This document shows positions 36,201 to 47,273 of a stretch of DNA of 64,000 nt, piece after piece. The notes beneath the pieces are model-generated. The model saw only the letters and a list, made by a program, of their open reading frames with translations, was not told the origin of the DNA and did no database searches. The translations under genes and the position numbers were made by a program. The DNA comes from Parascedosporium putredinis (lineage: Eukaryota > Ascomycota > Sordariomycetes > Microascales > Microascaceae). Positions within the stretch are counted from its first letter, which is position 1, and each line of letters opens with the position of its first letter. The DNA lies in contig CASHTG010000001.1 of the NCBI GenBank assembly GCA_949357655.1, positions 3,100,001 through 3,164,000 of the forward strand, given 5' to 3'.

Positions 36201-37284
36201 AATACTCGCGCAGTGACTTGCACCTCTTGTTCACGGTTGCGCAGGAGATGCGGCTCGGTGTGCAGCGCGAAGGCGTGTTGAACCTTCTCCGCGGCCGGGT
36301 GCTCTGCACTCTGTTCTACGAGCCCTCGACGCGCACGTCGGCGTCTTTTGACGCGGCGATGCAAAGGCTTGGGGGCCGCACGATTGCGATTGCGACGTCG
36401 CAGTCGTCTGTCAACAAGGGAGAGACACTCCAGGATACATTGAGGACTCTGGGCTGCTACGGTGACGCGATTGTGCTTCGCCATCCCGAAGAGACGAGCG
36501 CGGACATTGCGCAAAAGTACTCGTCGGTGCCCGTGATCAACGGCGGCAACGGTAGCAAGGAGCACCCCACGCAGGCGTTCCTTGACCTGTTTACGATTCG
36601 GGAGGAGAGGGGCACGGTGGAGGGCCTCACGATTACGTTTGTGGGCGACCTCTTGTACGGACGACCGGTGCACTCTCTCGTGTACCTCCTCCGACACTAC
36701 CACGTCCGGATTCAACTGGTGGCGCCGCGGGGCCTTTCTCTCCCGGCCGAGATCCGCGAACAATTGGTGGCAGATGGCCGACTTTTGCGTGAGTCCGAGG
36801 TGCTGACGGAGGAGATCCTCGCGGACAGCGATGTTCTTTATTGCACGCGCATCCAGAAGGAGAGGTTCCCGTCGGTGGAGGACTACAACAAGGTCAAGGG
36901 CTCGTACCGCATCGACAACGCGACGCTCAAGCACGCCAAGCCCGAAACGGTGGTGATGCACCCTCTGCCAAGGAACGACGAAGTGGCGGAGGAAGTGGAC
37001 TTTGACCAGCAGAGGGCCGCGTACTTTAGACAGGTAAGGAGAATGAGCACACTATCGTCTTCCCCATTTTCACCCCATTTTCACCGTCCTTCCCTTCCAC
37101 CCTTCTAACCCCCTGGCCAAAAATCCTCTTCCCAAAATGCCCCTCTAGGCACTCTTCCCAAAATGCCCCTCTAGGCACTCTTCCCAAAATGCCCCTCTAG
37201 GCAAACGATATGCTAACTCGGAGTGCAGATGCGGTATGGCTTGTACTGCCGCATGGCTCTTTGGCTTTGGTCATGAGCCCCTAA
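30239..37284 (+). CDS. pyr-3: Multifunctional CPSase/ATCase of pyrimidine synthesis
   Basis: Makes carbamoyl phosphate from glutamine and joins it to aspartate, the first two steps of UMP synthesis; usually feedback-inhibited by UTP. About 2,260 residues, as in yeast Ura2. Domains: small CPSase with class I amidotransferase (nucleophile Cys in GICLGHQLL, His/Glu in FHPES), two ATP-grasp halves of large CPSase, an MGS-like allosteric region (LFATAGTADFLQEHGVP), an inactive dihydroorotase-like domain, a Pro/Ser linker, and ATCase (EPSTRTSASF, HPTQAFLDL, DLLYGRPVHSL, HPLPRNDE). Introns 30852-30928 and 37034-37228; the latter has a tgctaac branch site. The start is in a near-perfect context, ccgccaccATGg. 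Five breaks: C-run 31637-31639, C-run 32132-32134, about 35010 (two bases), G 35455-35456 and T-run 37260-37262. The last restores RMALLALVMSP and the stop at 37282. Confidence 0.97.
37126..37203. repeat. Three tandem 26-bp copies inside the last pyr-3 intron
   Basis: Copies at 37126-37151, 37152-37177 and 37178-37203 are identical as read (each begins ctcttcccaaaatgcc and ends ctaggca). They lie between the donor at 37034 and the branch site near 37211, so copy number would change intron length only. Confidence 0.95.
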
Positions 37285-37303
37285 AGAAGGGGAGTGGTAA
37301 TGG

Positions 37304-37330
37304 GAGAGAGAGAGAGAGAGAGAGAGAGAG
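37304..37330. repeat. (AG)n microsatellite
   Basis: About thirteen AG units roughly 20 bases past the pyr-3 stop, so within the likely 3' untranslated region. Confidence 0.9.
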
Positions 37331-37858
37331 TATACGGGCAAGCATCATGGAGGTGCATAGGAGACAAAGAGTCATCAAGGATTGGAAGAAAGTTTCAATG
37401 TTTTCCTGACCCGTTTTGTCTCTTGTTTTGCTTGGACCTTCCTCGGCGCCCGTGAAAACGAAGTCATCAGCACGCAGGAAGTGGGAAAAAAAAGTTTACT
37501 CATGTACTTGGATTGGTCGTTATTGTTGCTTCCACATTTTTTTCTTCTTTTTTGTTTCTTCTCCTGGTTTCTTTTTCTCTTGTTTTTGCTTGTTTCATCT
37601 CTAGTCTCGGAACTTACATACATTTTGAAGGATTCTGATCACGGATTCAAGTTGGAGTCCGTCAGTGCATTCAGACTATAACCATGAGCACCACAGGCTC
37701 TGTATCTGCATTCATCTGGGGCGTCTGGGAAAGGCATAGATTCATTTTCATTGTTCATGATACCATAGGTGTACGTTGTAAGAATATATTGTACCCGTGT
37801 GTTGGGTGTTATACGTTTGGTGTGTATGTGTACCGTGCTTCTGTGTGTGTGTGGTGCG

Positions 37859-37922
37859 TATATCTGTATATCTGTATATCTGTATATCTGTATATCTGTA
37901 TATCTGTATATCTGTATATCTG
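37859..37922. repeat. Octamer array TATATCTG x 8
   Basis: Eight perfect copies of an 8-base unit, followed by a degenerate partial copy (tatatcca). It is flanked by G/T-rich sequence (gtgtgtgtggtgcg). Because 8 is not a multiple of 3, all frames read through as Ile/Tyr/Leu-type repeats, which explains the long open frames there. Confidence 0.95.
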
Positions 37923-38845
37923 TATATCCAGTGCTGCTGTGCTCTGTGCCTGATTTCCAATTGACCCTTGTTTGGCAGAAAGAAAAGTCCACTCAGAAGG
38001 TTGGATACCGTACATATAATTTCCACGCACGGCTCTGTGGCTTCCGGTCCTGACGCCATCCCGCCTCATGAAGAACTCCCATCGATCGGGGCGACAAAGA
38101 ATGCGAACTATGATCAGTTCACTTGGGGGCCAAAGTCACAAAGGTCACTCCCGATGCTTGTGGCGCTATCCAACACGTCCGGCAACCTGCTCCTGATGGG
38201 CGAAGCGGGATGCCCGGAGGCAGCGGGTACGAGCAATTGGATGAGTGGTGAGGGATCAATGTTTGACTGGCCAAAAGTCCAACGTTGAAGTCGACGGGGA
38301 CTCCCGTAGGAACTCCACCGTAGGACTTGACCAAGAATAGTCTGCGGACGTGAACTAATGATGAGGCCGCCATCAATTAATCCCATTCATAGTAACCCGC
38401 CAAACCTCGGACAGCTCCAGCCGGCCCCTCCCCAAAAAGAAGGAAGGAACGTTCATCCTCCGATCGGCCCATCTTGAGAACATCACTCCACTGCTAAGCC
38501 GGGAAAAGCCATATTCACCTCTCCGTCTTTCTTCAAAGAATATTCCGTCGACCCGCCGATCGCTACATGGGCTGTTGGAAGCCATTGATCTTTGGACCCC
38601 CTTCTCGGCAGCACCCACACCACCAACACGCGCCCCTGCCCCTCCCCCACCTTGGCCGCCTCCCTCTGCGCTCTCGATCCGACCTTGACTCACGAGCGAC
38701 CCTGTCGGACCACGACAAGACATGAGCGAGAAGGACCCTTGAATTTTTTTGTTTAACCTTTTCTTTTCTCGTCTGTAATCTGCAAATAGCACGCGCCACG
38801 CTTTTCAACACTTCTTCTACTACTCTTCTCTCTTGTACTTTTCTT

Positions 38846-38868
38846 TCTCTCTCTCTCTCTCTCTCTCA
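38846..38868. repeat. (CT)n tract upstream of pdx3
   Basis: A run of CT dinucleotides about 170 bases before the pdx3 start. Pyrimidine tracts of this kind are common near fungal transcription start sites. Confidence 0.8.
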
Positions 38869-39036
38869 CCCCTGCTGAATTCTCCGGCACCAGACGAATC
38901 GAGCATTGCATCACCACTGCATCCTAATCGCTGCGTCACACACTCAGCTTCGCATCAGCGTTCCCCATACACATTTAGTCCTTTAGAGCGGTTCAGCCTC
39001 CCGGACCGCGCAGACTCTCACTTGGCCTCGATATAT

Positions 39037-40122
39037 ATGACGAGGAGCGTCCTCGCCCGCATCTTCCGCAACGTCAGAATGGCTCTACATCCGCCCCAAG
39101 AAGAGAAGCTCATCTGTACGTCAATTATATACACCCTCTCCTCACTAACCATATCGCCTCAGCATTGCTCCTTCTCCCGCTTTGTCCTGTTTCTCTGCGA
39201 CAAGCCGTCAAAGAGAAACCAGCTAGCTTCCTCCTCTTCCCCAAAAACACTTAAAAAGTAAACCAGTGCGCTAACCCAAAACCCTCCACACACACACACA
39301 GTCGGACCCTCCGAAGGCAAAGCCCCCAATTCACCCTCGGCACCCTCCACCGCGCAGACCTAGACCCGGCCTCGCCCATCCCCCAATTCCACAACTGGTA
39401 CCGCCAAGCCCGCGCCGCCGCCCTCCCCGCCCCGCAGACCTGCGTCCTCTCCACCGCCTCCTTACCCTCGGGCCGCGTCTCCTCCCGCGTCGTCTACCTC
39501 AAGGAGCTCGACGCCGACGGCGCCTTTGTCATCTACTCCAACTTTGGCACCTCGCGCAAGGCCCGCGACCTCGAGACCAACCCCTGCGCCAGCCTCGTCT
39601 TTTGGTGGGAGCCCTCCAGCGCCAGGTCAGGGTCGAGGGCCCCGCCGCCCGCATGACCCCGCAGGAGAGCCAAGCCTACTTCGATACCCGCGAGCGCGCG
39701 AGCCGCGTCGGCGCATGGGCGAGCAAGCAGAGCCTCGTCCTCGAACCCAAGTCCAAGCCCGAGGTGGACGGCGCACCACCCCCACCGCAACAGGGGAACC
39801 CCGCCAGGCCCAGCGGCAAGAAGGGCCGCAAGATCAACAGCAGGACGGTGACGACTACGACGATGAGGTCCCCGACGACGGCAGGGACCGTCTCGAGGAT
39901 TGGGTCCACGCCGTCGAGCGCAGGTTCGAGGGCCACGAGCAGATCCCGTGCCCCGACTTCTGGGGCGGCCTGCGCATCGTCCCGGACAGGGTCGAGTTCT
40001 GGCAGGGCCGCAAGAGCAGGCTACACGACCGCTTCGTCTACGAGAGGGATGATGCCGTCCCTGAAGGCTTGGCCGTGACTCCCGCGGAAGCCAAGTGGAA
40101 GTTGAACCGGCTCAGTCCGTAA
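39037..40122 (+). CDS. pdx3: Pyridoxamine/pyridoxine 5'-phosphate oxidase (FMN)
   Basis: Oxidises pyridoxamine or pyridoxine phosphate to pyridoxal phosphate, with FMN. Exon 1 is 39037-39115, the intron 39116-39301 (its 3' end is a CA repeat), exon 2 39302-40122. Family marks: FTLGTLHRADLDP, FHNWYRQA, SGRVSSRVVYLKELD, FVIYSNFGTSRKARDL, FWWEALQRQVRVEG, ESQAYFDTRERASRVGAWAS, and the C-terminal dimerisation part FWGGLRIVPDRVEFWQGR..RLHDR, ending KLNRLSP. A Gln/Lys/Asp-rich loop of about 50 residues is inserted before the last part. Three breaks: C-run 39323-39327, G at 39611 and G 39843-39844; one base each restores the chain. The first 14 residues (MTRSVLARIFRNVR) look like a short mitochondrial leader, with a second Met (MALHPP) directly after, so two forms are possible. 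Confidence 0.94.
39287..39301 (+). repeat. CA repeat forming the pdx3 3' splice site
   Basis: Seven CA units end in cacag, and the exon starts at 39302 (tcggaccc). There is no ordinary T-rich tract immediately before the AG. Length changes here would alter the distance from branch site to acceptor. Confidence 0.7.
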
Positions 40123-40652
40123 TGGCAACGTCGTGTACGTAGTGCAAGAATTGTTGGGGTCTGCTTCGGACTGAGAAACATAGTCTTGCTGTTTTCTCTT
40201 TCCCTTTTTTCTTCTTCATTTGTTCAAACGGTAATGTTCAAGGAAGCGTGCGTCTGGGCAAAACGATAGACTTGCAAAATAGTTGTCATGTTGTTTCTTT
40301 CCTTCGAGACAAAATCAAATTCGACTCGTAATGCATTCTACCATGCATGGCAAACTTTGTGCGCTATTTCTTTGAAGCCAAACTTGCCTTTGGGCTCTTA
40401 CTCGATTGCAAGCCAACACGGTCAGAAGGGAGGTCTCTTTTTCATAATAGAATTTCCATTGTATTTCTGGATGCAAAACTTGATGGTCTGTGTCTAGGAG
40501 CGCTAATCGCCGTCCCCTTGCCGTAAATGAATGAAATGAATACCCCCATGTGCCCACTCAAAAGCGCCTATGAAGAGAAGAAAAAGCCACGAGGAAAATC
40601 AGGAGTGACGAGAAAAGAGAAAGAAACGCCGACGGTCCAAGGCAAGATCCGT
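40123..40652. other. Convergent intergenic region
   Basis: Shared 3' space of pdx3 and lap1. It has T-rich stretches near 40195-40220 and 40435-40460. No gene seen. Confidence 0.5.
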
Positions 40653-42072
40653 TTACAGCTCGCCATCGCCGACCTTATCCGAGGTGCCAAAGTCATTGAA
40701 GCCCAACTCGTAAACGAGACCGAGGGTCATGCGAGCGTGCTGAAGCATGTGGTCAAACGAGAGGGTGTCGATGGTATCGGCCGTCGAGTGGATGTGGGGG
40801 CTGGAGAGGTCGAACGAAGACTCAATCACAAACGCAGAGGGATACCCGGCCTTGGAAGCCGAGGCGTGATCCGAGCAGGCATAGCCGCACTTAGTCTCGA
40901 CGTAGGAAATGTTGCAGTACTACAAGGCGAGTAAGTGACGTGTTAGCGAAGAGCAGAGAAAAAAATGGGTGAGAGCCAAAGGGGGCGCGAAAAAAAGCGC
41001 AACTTACCTCATCAATGACTGTCTTGATAAAGGTGGTGAGGCCAGGGTGGACATAATCGGTAATCACCCCCACGCTTTCGGGCTCGCCGGCATCAATCGT
41101 CTTTTTCGTGTAGCCCGTCATGTCCTGTTGAAGCATGGCCTTGACGTCCCGGCCCTGCCTCTCGTACTCGGAAAAGATGGCCTGGCTGCCCAAGAGACCA
41201 CCCTCTTCGGCGCTGTACCAGTGGAACTCAATCGTGTTTTGCGCCTTTCCGGCGACAACGTTCTCGTCCTTGAGGAGGTTCCTCAGGACCTCGAGGATGG
41301 TGACGGTACCGCTACCATCATCGTCGGCGCCGGGAGCCGCGAGAACGCTGGGGAGCCAGAGGTTCAAGCTATCCTGGTGGGCGCCAATAACAACGGTGCT
41401 GTTGGTCTGGCCGGGAATGGTGACGATGGTGGAGCTCTGGGGCCACGAGTGCTTGAACATGCGCGCGGACACGGACTTGTCGGCGCCGGCCTCGGCAATG
41501 ATGTCGCTGATGCGGGAGAAGAGCCACTCCGAAGACTGTCGGCCGTAATCGGACTTGTAGTAACGGGTGTGGAAGCTAGTGAGCTTTTGCAGGTTGCCCT
41601 TCATCTCGTCCTTGGAGAGGTGGTCGAGGAGGGCTGACGGCGTCCTGCTGCTTGCACTTCTTGGGGAATTTGACGGTGGAGCGGGCCTGCAGGTTATGAG
41701 CGCCGAGGTCTTCGGTGTACGAGATGTCCATGAAGCGTTGTCCGTTCTAGAGCGGGTGGCGACGCCGAATAGTTAGCAGGGATGATGGGGGAATGCACAA
41801 AAAAATAGATCGCAAAAGGTTACTGCTCTTCCTAGGGCCCGGAGCCCGCCCGGAGCGATGGGGGAAGGAATCAATCCACTTACTCGGCGCAGCTCCCACT
41901 TCTCTTCCTCGGTTACCCTGCGAGTCTCACCTGGGCTCAGCTCAATCAAATACGTCTCCGACTCCGCGGCTTCGGGGTAGAGCATGACATGGCTGACATC
42001 GTCGGGCTCGGCAAAGCGGGCGCTGACGGCCGGAAGCGCCGTCGCAAGCACAGCGGCGGTGGAGAACTTCAT
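40653..42072 (-). CDS. lap1: Secreted leucine aminopeptidase, M28 zinc peptidase
   Basis: Removes N-terminal residues, leucine by preference, outside the cell. Exons 41884-42072, 41008-41746 and 40653-40919, with clean GT-AG introns. A signal peptide (MKFSTAAVLATALPAVSA) is followed by a propeptide of about 70 residues. The catalytic domain shows FHTRYYKSDYG, zinc ligands in VIGAHQDSLN and GADDDGSGT, the general-base and metal Glu in YSAEEGGLLGSQ, another ligand in LQQDMTGY, the Cys pair in KCGYACSDHASA, and the last His in PHIHSTADTID. Two glycosylation sequons are visible (QTNST and CNISY). One indel interrupts the propeptide at the G-run 41631-41633: net one extra or two missing bases between DAVS and LLDHLSKDEM. 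Otherwise intact. Confidence 0.94.
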
Positions 42073-43310
42073 GGTGGCGAGAGATGGGGGAGAAGGTGAG
42101 GGAGAGTGTATCGGTAGATGCGGGCGAGTTTAATTTAGGGAGTGCGTGGACTACCAGGAGGAATAGTAGATAACTGAGGTAAAGAGGGGGAATCGAGAGG
42201 GAGAATAGGCGTTAATGTGTAGCTTGAGAAAGGAAGAGGCGGAAGCAAGAGAGGTGGTGCAATGGGAAAGCGGCGGATCGGCTCTTGTTTCAAAGTCCGA
42301 GAGCCAGCTCCTCTCCAGCGTTGTCATGGGTGCGGCCAGGCTTCAGTTTGCTGAGCTCCCCATTACGTTAGCTAGGCGGGTCCACAAATCGCAGCACTTG
42401 AGTACATTGATCACCCCCAAACCATTGTTGTTCCTGCACGTACCTGCCTACGCTGCGGGGGAATCCGTTCTCTCCGAGCTAAGCCGCCTTGGCCGCCCAC
42501 CAACGGGTACAATGACCTAAGCCAGTTCCTCGATTTGACCAATCAACCAACGCCACCCCAGCTCAGGTATCGCGTGTATCACATGCCCCTTTGCCCCATT
42601 GTTCCTTCTCTCCCCTACCCTATGTCGTCATTCTGCTCTTGCCCTCTCAGGAGCCCAAACTGTTGAATGTACGTTGATTGAAGCCGCCGCCGACCTCTTG
42701 CTACTGTTGAATTTTTCGTCCCGGGTATTTGGGTCTGCCGAAAATAAATTAGGGACTGGGTTCCTGAGCAACATCGGTGGAGTACTTGAAGATGGCGTGA
42801 ATCATGTTCTATCAATCCTCTCCGTGTAATTCACAGCTCGCGCTGTAGCAAACCGACATGGGAGGCTCTGATCAAGGGACATGCGGTATCTCATCTACTA
42901 GTACTTGATATATCCATACAACGTCGGGTAGGGGTAGATATACATCAAAACTACCGAGCTATAATCAAGAGGAAAAAGACCATTCATTAGACGCCAAGGC
43001 GGGTCTCTGCTTCGAGAGAACGTTTGGTAATTGTCCTTGCCTAGGCAATAGCAAGCAAAGATGCAACGCAGCGGGTGAACAAAAGACACCCATCCATGCG
43101 AATCCCAATCCCGTTCCTACCCCAATGATACCGCTGAAAACTAGTTATGATGCTCTGTTCTGAAATGCAACAAATTTCACGCCTCCCGCGTCGCTACCGC
43201 AAATGCCATGAGACTCAACCCCGTCCGCGGACGCCTTCGGCACACATATTCCATGTGCGTTCGAAAACTACGATTGCACCCGAGGGGCCCCCGCGCACAA
43301 ACGCTCCATT
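42073..43310. other. Intergenic, lap1 promoter and afg1 3' region
   Basis: No supportable gene. G/A-rich near 42180-42250 and otherwise mixed. No repeat or RNA gene seen. Confidence 0.5.
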
Positions 43311-45393
43311 TCACGCCCACGCAAGGAGGGGGACACGCATCTTACATGCTATCCTCCATGCGCCGGCTCCGCACCTTGGCCCAGTCGTCCTTCTCTTTTT
43401 CCCGCCTTCCTTTTCCAGGCCCATTCCCCTCTCAACCCATTGCCTGCTTCCCATTTCACTTAGTCGGGAGAGCGCACGGGCAAAAGCAAAGGCTTCCTCT
43501 TCACCCGTGAATAAGGGTGAGGACTTGAGCTGCTCGACATTGTGGCCGAGGTCTTCAATGAAATGGTTGATCATCGAGTCTGCGCTCTCGCCATTATCCG
43601 CATTTTCATCTTTCAATGATTCCGCAAGCTCGTCACGCGAGACAAACAGCTCAGTGAGCGGCTTCTCCGTCGTTAAGACAAGTTTGGCTTGTCGTTCGTA
43701 AACCGCGTCGATAAATGTGATGAAGCGCCGCGCCAGGTCACGCTCCTTCAGAGTCATGCCCGGCACGTCGGTGATGATAAAGGACCCATAACTGCGCATG
43801 AGCTCTAGATAGTCGGCGGCTGACGTAGGTTGCCTAATCAGTTCGTCAAAGGTGAACCAAGCGCATGTCCCGCTCACCCTGGGGATGTAGATTTTTCGGC
43901 CCCAGACTGTCTGAACCTCGGGGTGTGGCTCCGGGGACTCGGGGTCACCGAGGAAGCGGAACCATTTCTCGGCGTGCGACGCCGCATGCGCATCCAGCGG
44001 CGTGTGGTAGACACCCGATGGAGGGCGGGGATCTTGCGGTAATCTGTCGGGGAGTCGAGATTGATCACGTGAAGTCGGCTCTTGAGCAAGTTGATGGCAG
44101 GGACAAATGACTCTCGCTGAACGCCATTCTTGTAGAGCTCGTCGGGGTGCCTATTTGACGTCGTGACCAATACCACACCATGAGACATGAGAGCTTCGAG
44201 AAGTCTGCGTGGGTTGGCGGTTGGTACGTTAGCAAACAAGTTCCCACATACACGCTGAGTGCGCTCCGTAAAGAGAGAAGAAAAAGGTCAAGTTGGAGGG
44301 CAAAAGAGGAAAACGGAAATGAAGAAAAGGGAAAGAAAAAAATAGGAAGAAAGGCCGAAAGAAAGGGTAGGAGGGGAGCTTGAAGTTCACTCCAGATGGG
44401 GTTTCTCCGCACCTTCTTAGAATCATGGCGTCTGCGACATCCGTGCATTGAAACTCGTCGAAACAGAGCACGCTTCCCTGTTGAGCAATGTCCGCCGCGA
44501 TAAAGGGTATAGTGTCAATGTCGATGCCATGCTCTTGTTTGAGCTTGTGCGAGCGCTTATGCACATCTTGCATGAAGTGATGGAAGTGGATCCTCGTCTT
44601 GGTCTTGATCGAGCTGGGAAGGGTGTCGTAGAACAGATCCATAAGCATCGTCTTGCCGCTGCCAACATCTCCGTAGAGGTAAAGCCCGCGGGGAGGGTAT
44701 CGGAGATGGCGCCGATGGCAGATTTCGCTTGGCCGCCTTTGAAAAGCCCACCAAAGAAGGACTTGAAAGGTTTCAGCGACTCGATAGTCGGGCGCACGAC
44801 GTCAGGCGCATGGTAATGCAGGAGCTCATCGTGCAGGTGCTGCAAGCTTTGTATTATACCTAAAAAGGAAAAAAGAAAATCGAGGTGTGAGAATAGGGTC
44901 TCTCATTTCGTCATTCGGCCCACGAGATGTCTCGCATGGACAATTGGAGTTTTGGCAGTAACAAACCTCGCTGGTGCTCGTCGTTGCGAAGTCTTCCGCT
45001 GGCGACTCTGGCGTCATACTCTTGGATGGGTCCGATATCGTCGTGGTTGACTAGCGAAATCCTGGTTAGCAAACAAAGCTCCATTCCCACCGCGTCCCTT
45101 CGGAGCAGGTCCACAGAGGTGCGGGGGACGGCCACGAGAAAAGCATGCGTACCATTCTCAGCCGCCGCCGCAGCGACGCTGACGCTAGAGCTATTTCTTT
45201 TGCAGATTCGAGGTGCTCCGACTGGCGAGGTCGCGTTTATACATCCTCTGGCGGGGTGCGCAGGGCGCGCGGGGTGCGGTCGCACAGGCGATTGTGTGGA
45301 TACCCCTCGGCGGAGCTGTGCAAGAGGCAGGCTTTGAGTCCTCGCAGCTGTGGCGGGTAGCCGCGCAAGGGGAGATTGAAGAGTTTTGCGCAT
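43311..45393 (-). CDS. afg1: Mitochondrial AAA+ ATPase Afg1 (LACE1/ZapE family)
   Basis: Inner-membrane-associated ATPase that helps turn over mitochondrially encoded and misfolded proteins. Exons 44967-45393, 44413-44859 and 43311-44204. The N terminus is a mitochondrial leader (MRKTLQSPLARLPATAAR, rich in Arg, no acidic residue), then LTRISLVNHDDIGPIQEYDARV. Exon 2 has Walker A (YGDVGSGKTMLMDLFYD), IHFHHFMQDVHKRSHKL and Walker B (VLCFDEFQCTDVADAMIL). Exon 3 has VLVTTSNRHPDELYKNG (sensor region), FVPAINLLKSRLHVINLDS and FTGEEEAFAFARALSRL. Two breaks, each one base short: G-run 44690-44693, just before Walker A, and G-run 44027-44030, after TDYRKIP. The final ~25 residues after GMGLE look unconserved, so the end at 43311 is the open reading, not proven. 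The intron 1 donor is GTTTGT, slightly weak. Confidence 0.93.
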
Positions 45394-47273
45394 GTTGGGC
45401 TCACTGAAGAGAGGGCTCGATTCGGTCCTCTTCGTGGTAGGCCTTTCTCCTTTGTCTCTTCTTCTCCTCTTCTTCTTTTTGGCCCTCGGCGTTTGCTCAC
45501 TATAATTTGCTCGGCTTCTCTCGGGCAAGACGAGTCGCGGCGACGGGAAACAGGTGGGAGGAATGGATGGCGGGGTTACGGCTCGAGACTTGATTCTTCA
45601 GCGACGAGAGCATAATTGGACAAACACGGACAGCAGGAAGCGTAAACGGAAGTGAACAAGAAAAAAGCTGGAAAAGAGAAGAGTCTATGGGAATGACATG
45701 CGTGATCTGACTGAGCCGGCAAACTAGGCAAGTCGAGATTTTCTCGGGGGAAAACTTGACGCTCAAAGGTGGTTCAGCGCCTCCGAAGACTAAAGCCAGG
45801 TCCGATGGTGCCTCAAAAGGCCTTGTTCCTGCAATGGCGTCACCTGGCAACATTGAAATGTCTTTTATAATCTGGGAATTGATCGTTCCTGACTCAAAAG
45901 GGACAAGAAAAAGGCAAACGAAAGAAAAATTGACGTCGTCTCGTTGGCTGGTTCTTGCCTGTTCAAGCCGAGGTCAAGGCCATTCTCCGAGCTTTTGCCG
46001 CGCGGGATTCACTCCGCTCACTGGGCCACGGCGCATTGTGCACACGGCAGTCACGTCAGTGTTCTTCGGTGGGGGCGCCGTATTCCCCGACCCGCCTTCC
46101 CCTCCCCCACAGGCCGATCATTCATCGGGTGCATGTCAGGGCGAATTTAAACTTCAGGCTTAGGGACTTTGCTAACAAAGGCTCTGGTCATCTTCAGTTT
46201 CCGTCTCCTTAGAAACGAGAATCCGCTTCTATTGGTTGTAATTCGTGTCGATGGATCCTCCACGCGTAGTAGCCATCAGGAGAGTTCTGAGGGCGTCGGC
46301 TATCGTGACTTGAGAAATGATGATAACATAGAAGTGCTGAAATAGTCGGAGAACTTGACTACATATACGCCCGTTTTTCTCTATGTTGTGTAAGCGTTTA
46401 TGGGATCCAAGTTCACAGATCAGAATTATATACAGATGAAATGACCGTTAAGAATGAGGCGAGGGGAATGGTAGAGGGCATCAAAACTAAGCATCTTTTC
46501 AGAACACACCACTTCATATCGAGGGGCGAGATAGACGTAAAAACTAATAATAATTTGATGACTATTATAATTACAAGGATTGCCCAGTCTTAAAACGACA
46601 CGGACGAACCTAAATTGGCTTGGAACCTCGGACTAGCCTGCCAAGAAGAAAAAGAAGAAGAAGAAGAAGGGAAGACGAGTCCCCAGTATAACATACAAGG
46701 GGGCATATTTGGGAATACTCTTTATGCCCATGCCTATCAAATGGCTTTTAGGACTCTGGCTCTCCTTCCGGCCCTAGCCGCTCGGAAGATCAGACGGGGA
46801 CGTTTCTGCAATCCCCTAGTGCCGGATCCATCAAATGTGCGCAGACACTCCTCGCATCCGCATGCGGTGGCTGGCAACGATGATTGTGAATCCGACACCG
46901 ACACTCTACTTGCGTATTACTCGCAGGTGGCCGGAAGCTTTGCCCCGTGCGAGCGTCTAACGCGCAGAAGGGTAGGGATGCCACCATGTGCTTCGGAAAC
47001 AGCATGCAGCGAGAGCGTGGGGATAGGTACGGAGAACCAGGTCTGGAGGGGGAGATATGTGGAGGTGTGATGTGGTGTAGGTAGAAAGGGGAATGAATGA
47101 TATTCTAGGGGTATAATGCGTTAAGATAGGCCAGGGTCTTCAACATCCTCCGTTCAAAAAAACAATATACACATGCCACGACTAGGCCCACCCGGCAACG
47201 CGCGGCAAAAAGAGCCTACGTCTAGTGGCGACTCCATTTGGTTGTGTTGAGCTGACGCATGCGGAGAGACGGA
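45394..47273. other. Intergenic, afg1 promoter and cupredoxin-gene 3' region
   Basis: No supportable gene. 46200-46600 is notably AT-rich. An open frame at 46615-47070 (+) contains a Glu run from an AAG/GAA microsatellite near 46640-46670 and shows no family motif. Confidence 0.45.

Larger units (their letters stand above)
37285..39036. other. Intergenic, rich in simple repeats
   Basis: Holds the pyr-3 3' region and the pdx3 promoter. Simple repeats: (AG)n at 37304-37330, the octamer array at 37859-37922 and (CT)n at about 38846-38868. Open frames over the octamer array are products of the repeat. The last 200 bases before 39037 are C/T-rich. Confidence 0.6.

Noticed and set aside
36104..36961. 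285-codon minus-strand open frame
   Set aside because: Antisense to the ATCase domain, whose motifs fix the plus strand as coding.
37859..37922. Short regular repeats, considered as a CRISPR array
   Set aside because: Copies are directly adjacent with no spacers, in a eukaryotic nuclear sequence.
37684..38069. Several open frames on both strands around 37860-37920
   Set aside because: Produced by the TATATCTG octamer array, which has no stops in any frame.
46615..47070. 151-codon plus-strand open frame
   Set aside because: The Glu run comes from a GAA microsatellite. There is no signal, motif or splice support, and the region is AT-rich intergenic DNA.
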